A stretch of 64,000 nt of DNA from contig NC_051092.1 in the NCBI RefSeq assembly GCF_901709675.1, forward strand, positions 3,228,491 to 3,292,490. The letters are read 5' to 3'. The DNA comes from Syngnathus acus (taxonomy: Eukaryota > Chordata > Actinopteri > Syngnathiformes > Syngnathidae). A program made the position numbers and the translations under genes. Shown one piece after another: positions 1 through 10,862 of this stretch (its first letter is position 1; every line of letters begins with the position of its first letter). The notes beneath the pieces are model-generated. The model was given only the letters and a program-made list of their open reading frames with translations, was not told the DNA's origin and searched no databases.

Positions 1-1864
1 TGGTGGGTCGAGAGTCGGTGTTCAATCTGTGGAAAGCCGGCTTCTACACCGTGGTCCACTTCCCCGATCAGGACTTGACCATCCTCTGGGACCGTAAGAC
101 AACGGTGCACATCAGAGCCGGGCCTCGGTGGAAGGTTTGCAGCTGTCAATCATTTTAAATTAGGACAGATTTCATAGTCCCTCTGACTGCTCCTGCATCC
201 CATCGTTGGGACCTGGGGAAGGCATTTTATTGGCAGTCAGTCAGTGGGGCTATCAAGCCTTTTCCTCCACAGCGTGATCCAGCCTAGCTACATTTAGGGC
301 AGACAAACTCTGGATGGGGCCAGTAAATTAGCCTCACTGTTACATAACAGACGCACTTGCCCAGACAAATAGACGGCTACCAAAACATGTTTATTTTCAT
401 TTGACAGCCAACTTTATGTATCCGTTAAAAATGACATTTTCCATTCTATTTCCCCTTTAAAGCAAATTTTTTTCCTCCAGGGTCTTCTCAGCGGACTTTG
501 TGGAAATTTCGATGGCGTGACTGTTAACGACATGACCACGTCCAGCCACATGGAGGTTAACAACGCGCAGAGCTTTGGCGATAGCTGGGCGCTGGGACAG
601 GTACGAACTCTCACGTTTGTATTACCCCACAGACACACCCCACTCGCTATCTTGCTTTCCATCATTCTTGCCCCTTGCGTATGTGTAGTGCCAAAGTGAC
701 TACGTTGTAGAGCGACCGTGCGAAGCTGACTTGGGGAGACAGCCGTACGCCAAGAGGGAATGCGCGCTCCTCTACAGCGAGGTTTTTGCATCATGTCATA
801 ATGTGGTGAGTAGGGATGCAGTAGTAACTGTAAATTAGTATTTTGACTCAAATAATCTCACACGCACAGATTGAAGTTAATGTACGGTTTTTACATGTGT
901 GGCCAGTAGATGGAGTCCTATATTTGCGCACATGAGACCACAGCTCCACAACAAAGCACAAAGCCCAGAAGGGTTGATGTATTACAGTGCTTAGTAGAGA
1001 TGAGCACATATAATTGAAGAATGCCCAGATGCTGATTAGAAGATGATTGATCATGTAGTGCACATCATATGATGCTTGTGTGAGCCTGACATACTTAAAG
1101 AAAAAGGAAGTTAATAACGAATCAAAATACAAAAAGAGAATATTTACCAAAACAAAGAATTAGAAAGTGTTCACATACTTTTTCTTATTTTTTCACAGTT
1201 GAGTTGAGCTGTCCTTTGAACTAAGGCAATTTTTCGCGCAGGCATATTGACTCTGTCATATTGGTTACCCGATCCCTTCTGTGCCGACCCACAATTCTTT
1301 GTACTGATATCTCATCGCTGATCTGAATTATTGACAACTCCTCTAAACAAGGCCTCCCTTCTATCATTTACCCCAATGGAGACAGAGGGATGGTTCCACT
1401 TGCATGAGTCAATCAATCATTTCAAACAAACAATCAGATTTTATCTACAAAATGTTTCATACATTAAAAATGCATCGCAACATGATTTACAGAGAAAAAA
1501 AAATTCAAAGTAGCAAGTAAACAGAAACCTCATTACTTCATACTAGTGAGAGTGTTTCTGTCCAATGCGGTGATCTTCATGAACATGACTTGCCTCCCCT
1601 GTAGGTGGATGTGTCCTGGTTCTACAGAAATTGCCTAACTGACACTTGCAACTGCGACCGGGGGGGCGACTGCGAGTGTCTGTGCACATCCATCGCCGCC
1701 TATGCCCACAAATGTTGCCAGCACGGCATCGCCATACACTGGAGGTCGCCCTCTGTGTGTCGTGAGTTTATAAACACACACTCCTACAAATCACATGATG
1801 ATTGTCAACCATGTCTCGAAATTTTTCTTCATTTCAGCCCAGGATTGTGAATACTACAACCAAG
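1..1864 (+). CDS. otogl: otogl exons: end of VWD domain plus C8 region
   Basis: Exons 1-134 and 481-600 encode the second half of a VWD domain; the signature GLCGNFDG is split from the upstream strand pair (WDRKTTVHI) by the intron. Exons 689-805 and 1605-1761 hold the cysteine-dense C8 region ([36 protein letters not shown]). Exon 1838-1864 is a 27-nt microexon (PQDCEYYNQ) with clean AG and GT borders and matching phases (1 in, 1 out). All junctions keep one frame. Introns here show nothing beyond AT-rich sequence. Confidence 0.85.
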
Positions 1865-4800
1865 GTAAATCCATATAAATAAATGTAATCGCGGCTCTTC
1901 CTTCCTTCCTTTGGGATACACTCCTGTTATGTGCATCTTAGCTCTTGGCGACGGCCCGTATTCCTTAGTGAGCGCTGTCCACAATAACACAATGATTGGA
2001 GTGAATCGCACCAGTGGATCAGTGTTTCCTTTGGTGAGAGACGCGTCAGGCCATTCGCCCGCCCGGGGCCTCCTCTTCAACTTTATGGTCACAGCAGGCC
2101 TGCACAGGAATAGGACGTCACGTAAGCAGGTTCTACTATAGTCTAACGTCCAAAGTGGAACATGGGAAGAAACGACGGAGGGGAGAATATTAAAAGCCGA
2201 AACACTCGCATGTCTATCTCCCCAGGCGTCCCTGTGGTGTCACTAGAGTCAGCGGAGAGACCCAATTTCTTCATTGTGGTGTCGGGGAAACGATGTGTCC
2301 AGCTGGAGCGCTGGAGTCGAGGGGAAGATTTCAGACGGCGGGCGACATTCATCCAGCATCAGGGGCTGTTTCTCCCCGGTCACACCTCGTTTGAACTCGC
2401 CAACCAACCGGGGATCTTTCTGACCCTGACACGCACCGCCGCTCGAGCTCTGAGATATGACACCTCTGGCGCTTTCAAAGCCAGCAGCAGCTTCATACTC
2501 GAAGGTGTGGAACATGTCTGTAACACTCTTTGCTGGAAATAGTCCTCGATGTCAGGGGTTACTAAACTTTTTTTGGTCCAGGTATCCTTTTCAGGAGAGA
2601 GAGTTAAACAAGGACCTCTTTTATTAGAACGACTCAAAACGCATGAGAGTTATTTACTCAAATGACATTATTTCTAAAAAGCTCAACCAAATTATTTATG
2701 AGCTCTTTAATAGAAAGAAACTGAACCAAACTCAATGTAATTCACATCAACATTTCTTTTGACAAGATTGTTATGAAAACCAATAAACAGAGCTCGCCTT
2801 GAAAAACCCCATCGAGTTCTTAAGACGAGTTCATTTATGTTACCTACATCAATAGAATGATGGGATTTCTGACTAAGATCAATTACTCACATCATTTATA
2901 TAATAATTTAGAATAGTGAAGAAAAAGGTTTGTGTCAAGTCACTATGATATGAGAACTTTAAATTGGCCCAAAGCAAAGATAGGAACAAATAATTGGTTC
3001 AGTCCCCATATATTGCCTTGCACTTTTTGTAAAATGCCACAACATATAATTTATTGATGGATGTACCCCCAAGTTATCGTCGTGGACTCCAGTTTGGCTG
3101 CTCTGCATTTATATATATACACACACATCAGCACTAACCAATTTGCTGCTCTCTTCATGCAGAGACTCATTTTGTCATCCCCTACCGGATGATGTGTGAG
3201 TGGCGCTATCTAGCCTGCGCCAGCCCTTGCGTGCGCACTTGCACTGACCCAGATGCTACACGCTGCAACTTTCTGCCTCTGTAAGAGCTCCGCCTCTCAT
3301 GACGCACGCTCCACTGTATTTTAACGAGATTTTAATCGTCACAGGGTTGAGGGCTGTTTCCCACGATGTCCCAAGAACATGGTCCTCGATGAAGTCACGA
3401 GCAGATGCGTCTACTTGGAGGATTGTGAGTAATGCTTTCAATGGAACATCTCAAGTTGAACAATCCGTTTTGGGGTGCTGGGCAAACTTTGAATTTGACC
3501 ATTTCAGTGAGATTTGACAACTCTTCAAAACTATTTGTGATATCACTTGTCCTTTTCAGGCGTGACTCTTCCCCCGACTCCCACCCCCTTTGCGTTTGTG
3601 ACACGGCCCGACGTAACGACAACATCGCCACCGGCAACACTTTCAACAACGAGGCGTACGACAACCACAACGAGCACCACTCGGGTCCTCACAACATCTT
3701 CAACCACCATCAGGCCGTCCACCGTCGCCACTACTTTCAGTCCATCTCCGCCAGGGATCCCCAGCACTACAACCCCCCTCACACCAACTCAAACACCCTC
3801 AACTGCTCCCACATCGCCCCTCATTTCAACTCCTCCAGCTACTCCCACCGCTAGCGTTACGGCGCCATCAACCTCGGTGACGCCACCTTCTGTCATCTCC
3901 CCTGGAACTAGTGCCATGACCACATCTACTCCTCCTCAAACTCAGCCCACCGAGGCAACCTCCATGCCAAGTGGCACCGAGCCAGTGACTGCAGAAGTAT
4001 CGACAAGTCAAGATACCTTCCAGACAGAAGAGGAGGCGTTGACCACCTCTCCATTCTTAATGCCCACAACACCCTGTACTGTAAGTGTTACGACATCTAC
4101 CAGCACGGCCACACACAGTGTGATGATTTTCTTGGTTGTATTTGGAGACACAAAATAGTCACAATCCTCCTTAGAATCAAGATGGAGCTGTCCTGTCCTG
4201 TCCTGTCCTGTCCTGTCCTGTTGTTTCCCTTCTCACTTTCCTGGCTCCCTACCCCTGCCCTATTCTCTCCTATCCCGTGGTCTTGTCATATTTGCTACTT
4301 CTCACCTACCCTCTTCACAGGAATTGCCTGACTGACGAACCCTCTTCATTTCGTCCCCTCCTGCCTGACTGACTACCTCAGTACTGTCCTATTCAATCTT
4401 GTCCTATTTGGTAGTGTATAGCATACTGCCTCATTCTAGTAAATATTAAAATGAAAAACACTGTAAACTGAAGACCCCCTGCGGTAGCGGTTGCACTTTG
4501 ATCTCTAAAAAAAAAATCTCTGTTCTTTCCTCTCCTATTTTAATTGTCCATACACCTTTGCCGCATTTCCCTTCAGCCTCCATACGTCCACCGTATCAAC
4601 GAGTGCGCGGAGCTCATTTGTTTCAACGGGCAGCTGCTGCTTTACAACGCATCCCTGCATTGCCGCTCCAACACCACCCGACCTCGATGCAGCCTGCTAG
4701 GCCTGCCTGTCCTCATCAACACGGACCCCTGCTGCCCACAGTGGCGTTGCCCTTGTAAGCCGCGTCGTCGCTCATTGATATACCGTACACCGACGGTGCA

Positions 4801-7800
4801 GATTTAACAAGACGGATGATCAAGAGCGGCTCTTTTGCCAGGTCGTTGCTCTGTGATGTCTGACCTGCGCCTGATCACGTTCGATGGCAATAATGTGGCC
4901 TTGTATGATAACGGCTCCTACATCCTGGTTAAGCTGCCGGGAGAAACCATTATTGGCACGGTAGAGAAATGTCCAACCAGCCAGGTAATACATAACATAA
5001 ATTCAGTAATTGTTCGCAATGAACCTTCCACATCATGTCATAGTCTCATAAAAACATTACAAATTTTAAAGGTGACATATTATTATTTTTTTTTACAATT
5101 TTAAACACTTAGTTTTAAATACATAGTTGTTCACAGGCTGGGGTGATGACATTTGCAAAACTTTGTAAAGTCAGATATAAAGATCTACAGTCCTTGAATA
5201 AATACAAATTTCTAAAGACAAATCTTTCTTTTTTTCAACATGTACTCTATATAATTGGAGTTGTCTAAGTAGTCAATCCTATATTCATATTTCAAATTCT
5301 CATGTTTTTTGCGACAGTCTGGATTATTATTCTTAGGTTGTTTTTTGTTTTGCTTCCAGAGCGCCAACTCAATCAGAAGACCTGTGAGTGGTACATGCAC
5401 AGCTTTGTTCCATTACGATTGCTTTGTTTGTTTGTTTGTTTTCTAAAATATGCTTTCATTTTCTTTTCCCCGCAGAGTCCAACAGGTGGAACATCTGGTC
5501 TGTGTTTGAAGAAATTAAATATCACAACCTCTACTGACCGTATTATTCTCAATCGACTGGATCGAAAGGTGACCCTCTGATTTTAAAATTCACTTTATTC
5601 CATTTGAAGATTCCCAATTTGCAATTTGTCATGGAAAATATAAAAAATAAAGTATTGCATTTTATGAAGATGCTCCTTTATGTGCATGTTTAGGTGACCG
5701 TGAACTACAGGCCCACCAGGCTGCCATTTTCACTCCACTCTCTTCACGTGGAAGACACTGGCACTATGTATCTTATCAAAACACCTGGCCACATCAGCAT
5801 TCAGTGGTATCACAGCACAGGGATCATAGTGATGCAGTACACCATCCCAAACGCAGCATCTGTCCCAACTCGAGGTCTTTGCGGTGAGTGGCAGCAAAGG
5901 CCTAACGGGGGAATCAACACGAGCTGACATTTGGATATGACCCCCTTGTCAACCCGTCATGGCAGGTTGCTGCGACGGCAACCCGGAGAATGACCTGAAG
6001 TTGCCCAATGGCACGGTGGTGAGAGAGGTGGGAGACATGATGCTCCTCCTGCAGGCTTGGAGGCTCCCCGTGCCCGACGAAAGCGAGCACACTCGCAGGG
6101 TCGGCGACAACTGCACCATCGGGGACTGCTCCAGCTGTCTCTCCATGCTCCATCAGAGAGCATTTACACCGTGCCATAACAAGGTGTGTCATCAATCTTA
6201 ATGCGCAGCAGTTAAAAAAGAACACATGAATTTGACATCGCTTATGTGTGTTTTGCAGGTGCCCCCGGATCACTTCTGTGACATCATGTGGGCGGGCGAC
6301 CTGCACTACAAGGACCACCAGTGTGACTTCCTGGCGGCGTACGTGGCTGTCTGCTACACACACCAAGTGTGTGTCAGCTGGAGACGACACCATTTCTGCC
6401 GTGAGAAGACACACTGGCACGTTTTTATAAGAAGGGCTGAATCATAATATTTCAATTAATTTCAATGTGGGAAATTGATTTGTAAATTGCGTTGCAAGCA
6501 TGGTCAAAGATCAACATTCCTCCGGCAGCTCTGCGGTGCCCACCCGGTAAGGAGTACCGTCCTTGCGTGAACACCTGCGCCAGCATCACCTGTCTGAACA
6601 AGGACTACTACGAAGAGACAGCTTGCCCCTTTGTCCGGGAGGAGTGTGTTTGCCGGAGCGGGACCCTCTTGCATCGAGCCGATTCCCCGCACTGCGTGAC
6701 TGAGGATCGCTGCGGTGAGTCGCAGTGAAAGACAAAAAACATTTTCTGTCATCTTGGGGGTACATTTTGATTTGGGAGTGGCGTAGTGCACCAGCCTGCA
6801 GTTTGTAGATGGCTTTCTGATCATGATGCTGATCATGGAGATGTCAGAACGTTTTGAGCCAGAGGCAACCACCAAAAAAAACCTGGAAAAGACCACTTTG
6901 CTCCTCTGTGAATTCCCATCTGGCTTTTATAGCATGCACTGACAACGAAGGCAGGCCCCGGGCCCCGGGCGAGGTTTGGAACGGCTCCGCTCAAGGCTGC
7001 TGCCTGTACAAGTGCATGGAGAACGGCTCCGTGCTGGCCGTGGAGCCCGACTGTGGCTTTGTCCCAACGCCAATGTGCGAGAGGCAGGGAGAGTACGTGC
7101 TGGATGTGCTGGAGGAAGGCGCCTGCTGTCCCAAGAAGATCTGCGGTGAGGTCAAGTGTAAAAAAAAATCACAATTAGAGGTTTTATTATGATATGACTC
7201 AAAGAAACAGTTTTCTCACCATGCCCTTCCATCCAGATTGCAACATGACCATGTGTGACAACGAAGCGCCGGCTTGTGTCGACGGCGACCGACTGGTGAT
7301 CGGTTACAGCGCCCTCTCCTGTTGCCCGGAGTACAGATGCGGTGCGAAGAAGCATCATTGTGTTTGACATGCTTTGTCCTTAAAACGATGTTGAATTTGT
7401 CACCCACCTTCCGCAGAGTGTGACCCTGCAGCGTGTTCACCCGCCCTTTCCCCTGACTGTAGGGAAGATCAGTTTTCAGTGGAGATACGAGAGGAGAAAC
7501 TATGCTGCTATTCTTTCCTCTGTGGTAGGCCGGATATTTATTAAAAACCTCAAAGGAGACATTTACTCCATTTTTTTTTTTTGCTTGCACAATTAAAAAA
7601 AATCATTATAAGACTTAATAAAACATTGTCTCACTTTGTTTATTGCAGTGTAACTATATAATGATTTGTTTTGTCTGCGCAGTGTGTAACCCATGCTTGG
7701 AACCTGCGCCAGCCTGCTCGCATGGAGAAATCCTGGCTGTGGATCTGAACACCACCCACAGCTGCTGTCCACAATACCTTTGTGGTGAGCGCTGCCGCCA

Positions 7801-10800
7801 TACGGCATAAACGAAAATGTTCTTTTCTTTTTATTTCTTGTGTGTTGTAGTGTGTGATGTGAACAAGTGCCCCAAATTATCCACGAGCTGTGCACCGAGT
7901 CTTACTTTGGTCGAAACTACTCCTCCAGGCTATTGCTGTCCGCAGCAACGCTGTGGTACATCAACACTTGAATTTCAAGCTTGTTCTTTATTTTTGTGGC
8001 CAAACCTCACACATTCTACTTTTGCCTCTTTCGCTCCTAGAATGTCAATGTGAGGACAGTGCTCTCCAAGTGTGCCAGCTTGTAAGTAAGCCCTATTAAA
8101 ACCAACTCCAAAGCTTGGTTTTGTTCACACGGAGACAGCAAAATCGCTTTAGTCATGGCTTTTATCCTCTCTCAGGGGGAGGTTCTATTCGAGGTCCCGG
8201 ATCTTAGCAGCGGCGACTGTAGCTGTCCTCGACACACGTGCCGTATGTGAAACGCAAGCGCAATGTGGTGCCAGTCTCTCCTGAGATCTCCGCCCACATG
8301 CTAAAAAAGATTTTTTGCCCTATGGTGTTATTATTGATTTCATGCATGTGTGTGTTTGGCTTTAGAGAAAGCGGAAGTGTGTCTTTTCCAAGGGGTGACA
8401 GTGCTGGGACCCGGCCAGTCCCTTGTTCAATACTTTGAGGCCTTGTGCTACACTGTCCATTGCCTGCACCGCAGAGATCCAAACACGGGCTTCTACGCCA
8501 TGGAAATCACGTCGGTCAATTGCTCCCAACAATGTGAACCGGTATGTACGATAAACTGTATATTTAATGTATTTTCATAGAACAGCTTCAATATTTAAGA
8601 GGGGTAAAACACAAGGCTTAAGTACTTTTCTTCCCAACAGAACCAAGTATACGCATCTTCCACCGACCCCCAAGTGTGCTGCGGCTCCTGTAAAAACGTC
8701 TCCTGCTTGTTCACCAATGAAAATGGAACGACAGAGATTTTTGCCGTGAGAGCAAAGAAAAACTGAACAACATTGCATTTTCTTTTTTTTTTTTTTTTTT
8801 TTTAAATGTGGAATGAGTGGAATGGGTGTGTTTGTGCGCAGGCGGGGAGCTCCTGGGTAGAGAACTGCACTCGTTACGACTGCTTGGAAACGGCGGTGGG
8901 AACCGTGGCGCTGGCCTCCAGCGTGGTTTGCCCACCTTTCAATGACACAGAGTGCATTCAGGTATGCGACCGAGGACAAAATGGACAAAAGTATTGGGAC
9001 AACCGGCTTTAGCAAGTCAAGCAAAATGTGAATTTTTATCCGTCACACCTGAGAGATGGTTGGGAAAAGAAATATAATGACTTTGATAATATGATTGCAC
9101 AAGTGCGCACACCTTCATGATTGGACACGTGGCTGTGTTCTTAATGAACTAATCCCATTCAAACTCAGTGGGAGTCGACCCACAACTGTCATTTAAAGTG
9201 CCTCAAATCAAGTTCAGATGTTCAGACATGGTCACAATCAAGATCAGAAGATGAAATATAAGATTCTCTACTTGCAGAGTGGCGGTGTGGTACAGAGCTA
9301 TGTGGACGGCTGCTGCAGGACATGTGAGTCCCTGTGTTTATTCATGCTTGAGAGGGGTGAGCGCCTTGTTGCCTGACAGCAGATATGGGCTTATTGGCAG
9401 AATTTTTTTTTTTTGGCGTGGGGTGCGCAGGCTGTTGTAGCAATTGGCGATCAATCCTGATGCTTGGCCTGTTTTCCATTTCCCCACAACCTGCGGCTTT
9501 TGTCTGATGATCGGCACCTGGAAAAAGTGGAAGTTATAATCATCTGTGCATCAACACTGTAATGGTACGCTTCGGGCGGTTGCAAGTGGATTGTTTCTTC
9601 ACCGCTTGCCTGCTTTGACCTTGCAGTTGCTCTGCGGTGAGGATGCAAGCTGGTGCAGAGATTCAGGTGTTCTAAAGTCATTCTGTGATTTGGTTTTATT
9701 ATTATTTATTTTTTTTGTCGGGGAGGTGAGGAAGCAAAATCCCTGTGCATGTGATCTGAGCTTGGCTTCGTCCTCTGTTTCTGTGCCATGTTGATTTCTT
9801 GATGTCTTGTTTTTTTTTTTTTTTTAATTATTGTTGTGTTCTCCCGGCGCTTTCTTTCTTGGCTGTCCTGACGATTCTACCAGGTGCTGGAGCGGGTATT
9901 TTACCCCTTACCTTTAATCCCGTAACCCCCACTGGTAGTACTAACTGTGACACAGGTATGTGCTGCTTGATATAAGATAATGAAGCCCCACGCAAATTGA
10001 TTGATTTCCAGTGATCGCACATTCAGTCCCCATTGTAGCCAAGAATAGTGCAAGCACCCCACCAATAAATTACCTGCTGCTGGGCAACAAAGCATCCAGC
10101 TCAATAGTCCTCACTTAGTCTCTAATAGAATGTGTGTATGTGTGTGCGCGCGTGTGTGTATATGTACTTATGTTCTTCATCATCATTTGTGCCAATGATA
10201 AATTGACCATTCAACCACCTGAGCCGCGCCGCCCCGAAAATTAATCCCAATCAATTATCCCCATTCAGAGGAACTTTCATTCCACTCATACATTCCAGCC
10301 CTGCCAAAAACAAGAAACGAGAATAAAATAACTCCGCGTACGAAAAAGATTCAAGGACCCATGCCTGAAACTAAACAGGATGTTGGCCATTTTGTTTCGA
10401 AGCCACTTAATCAAGCATTCGCCTTGAAAATATAAGGGCCTGTTCACAGATGATTGCAACTTTAATTATTACAAAAAAAGTCATTCATCCTTTTATTTTC
10501 TGAGTACAGGCAAAGAGGATGGAAAGACATGCAAGCGAGTGGCCATCCGGACCACCATACGTAAAGATGACTGCAGGAGCAACACACCTGTAAGGAAATA
10601 AACGCACAAAATCTGTCGCTGTGTCGTCGTATCTTCATCCTCTACGCCGACCTCGTAACAGGTGACGGTCTTCTCCTGTGACGGCAAATGCCCGTCGGCC
10701 ACCATCTTCAACTTCAACATCAACACTCACGCCAGGTTCTGCAAGTGCTGCCGCGAGAACGGACTGCAATCCCGCTCGGTGGCGCTTTACTGCACACGTA

Positions 10801-10862
10801 ACGCCACCAGTGTGGAGTACCGCTTTCAAGAGCCCCTGGACTGTACCTGTCAGTGGAACTGA
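1..10862 (+). CDS. otogl: otogelin-like protein, 3' part of gene (31 exons in window)
   Basis: Secreted, cysteine-rich glycoprotein of inner-ear acellular membranes, built like a gel-forming mucin or von Willebrand factor. Phase-consistent exons: 1-134, 481-600, 689-805, 1605-1761, 1838-1864, 1942-2121, 2226-2504, 3163-3280, 3345-3424, 3560-4080, 4577-4754, 4842-4984, (5360-5383, candidate), 5476-5568, 5694-5883, 5966-6183, 6259-6400, 6529-6714, 6933-7145, 7237-7341, 7417-7524, 7683-7784, 7851-7955, 8041-8081, 8176-8242, 8366-8541, 8641-8745, 8842-8961, 9278-9323, 10510-10589, 10662-10862. Without the candidate exon they give 1,449 codons and a TGA at 10860-10862; the 5' part lies left of the window. 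Order: end of a VWD domain (GLCGNFDG motif), C8, AbfB, Ser/Thr/Pro exon, last D assembly, VWC-like modules, cystine knot. The AbfB domain is typical of otogelins, and the neighbour ptprq favours otogl over otog. The family call is firm; paralogue choice rests on synteny. Confidence 0.88.
1942..2504 (+). CDS. otogl: otogl exons: AbfB-type beta-trefoil domain
   Basis: Exons 1942-2121 and 2226-2504 encode about 150 residues with the repeating pattern of an alpha-L-arabinofuranosidase B (AbfB) domain: [19 protein letters not shown], then an [26 protein letters not shown] motif, ending [16 protein letters not shown]. AbfB domains are carbohydrate-binding trefoils; in vertebrates they are a hallmark of otogelin and otogelin-like, sitting between D assemblies. 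A role in binding glycans of the gel matrix is inferred from the family, not shown by this sequence. Confidence 0.72.
3163..4080 (+). CDS. otogl: otogl exons: cysteine-rich linker and Ser/Thr/Pro mucin-like exon
   Basis: Exons 3163-3280 and 3345-3424 encode a TIL-like cysteine-rich stretch ([18 protein letters not shown] and [16 protein letters not shown]). Exon 3560-4080, the largest in this gene segment at 521 nt, encodes about 173 residues dominated by Thr, Pro and Ser, with runs such as [12 protein letters not shown], and ends TPCT. This is the heavily O-glycosylated spacer expected of gel-forming mucin-like proteins. The frame stays open from the junction at 3424/3560 to the donor at 4081. 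Confidence 0.82.
4188..4220. repeat. (TCCTG)n pentanucleotide microsatellite
   Basis: About six and a half tandem copies of tcctg, in the otogl intron between the Ser/Thr/Pro exon and the next D assembly. The rest of that 496-bp intron shows nothing else. Confidence 0.9.
4577..6714 (+). CDS. otogl: otogl exons: last VWD, C8 and TIL assembly
   Basis: Exon 4577-4754 has ten cysteines and ends CCPQWRCP; 4842-4984 opens a VWD fold ([21 protein letters not shown]). Exons 5476-5568 and 5694-5883 continue it and end RGLCG; 5966-6183 opens [13 protein letters not shown]. Exon 6259-6400 is C8-like; exon 6529-6714 is a clear TIL domain ([20 protein letters not shown], then CVTEDRCG). A 24-nt in-frame microexon at 5360-5383 probably belongs between 4984 and 5476 (see findings). 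The GLCGN core is degenerate (GLCGGCCDGN), as often seen in terminal D assemblies. Confidence 0.82.
5360..5383 (+). CDS. otogl: candidate 24-nt microexon of otogl
   Basis: A strong acceptor (pyrimidine-rich, ending ttccag at 5359) is followed by 24 nt and a consensus donor gtgagt at 5384. The 24 nt are phase 0 to phase 0, between exons that are themselves phase 0, and add SANSIRRP without a stop. This would raise the in-window length from 1,449 to 1,457 codons. Too short to be found by ORF length; the support is splice-site quality and phase alone. Confidence 0.55.
6933..7955 (+). CDS. otogl: otogl exons: VWC-like cysteine repeats
   Basis: Five consecutive exons (6933-7145, 7237-7341, 7417-7524, 7683-7784, 7851-7955), all phase 1 to phase 1, encode repeated modules. 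Each ends in a CCP-x-x-x-C-like motif: [40 protein letters not shown] and [10 protein letters not shown]. The symmetric phases and near-equal lengths suggest growth by tandem exon duplication. VWC modules are extracellular protein-binding units; partners cannot be read from the sequence. Confidence 0.82.
8041..9323 (+). CDS. otogl: otogl exons: cysteine-rich stretch before the knot
   Basis: Exons 8041-8081 (41 nt), 8176-8242, 8366-8541, 8641-8745, 8842-8961 and 9278-9323 (46 nt, VDGCCRTC-type end) join in one frame and link the VWC array to the cystine knot. They carry regularly spaced cysteines and several N-glycosylation sequons (NCSQQC, NVSCLF, NGTTE, NCTRYD, NDTECI). No named domain is certain; VWC-like units split over exons are likely. 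Confidence 0.75.
9324..10509. other. otogl: large otogl intron, no gene seen
   Basis: A 1,186-bp intron between the exon ending at 9323 and the cystine-knot exons. It holds T-runs, a short GT-rich tract near 10135-10165 and AT-rich sequence. No exon with matching phases was found in it. Confidence 0.6.
10510..10862 (+). CDS. otogl: otogl exons: C-terminal cystine knot
   Basis: Exons 10510-10589 and 10662-10862 encode the CTCK domain: a [10 protein letters not shown] start, [17 protein letters not shown] with the C-x-G-x-C knot motif, FCKCCREN, and a CTCQWN end before TGA at 10860-10862. The spacing matches the terminal knot of mucins and von Willebrand factor, which forms disulfide dimers. 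Preceding intron is 1.2 kb. Confidence 0.85.
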
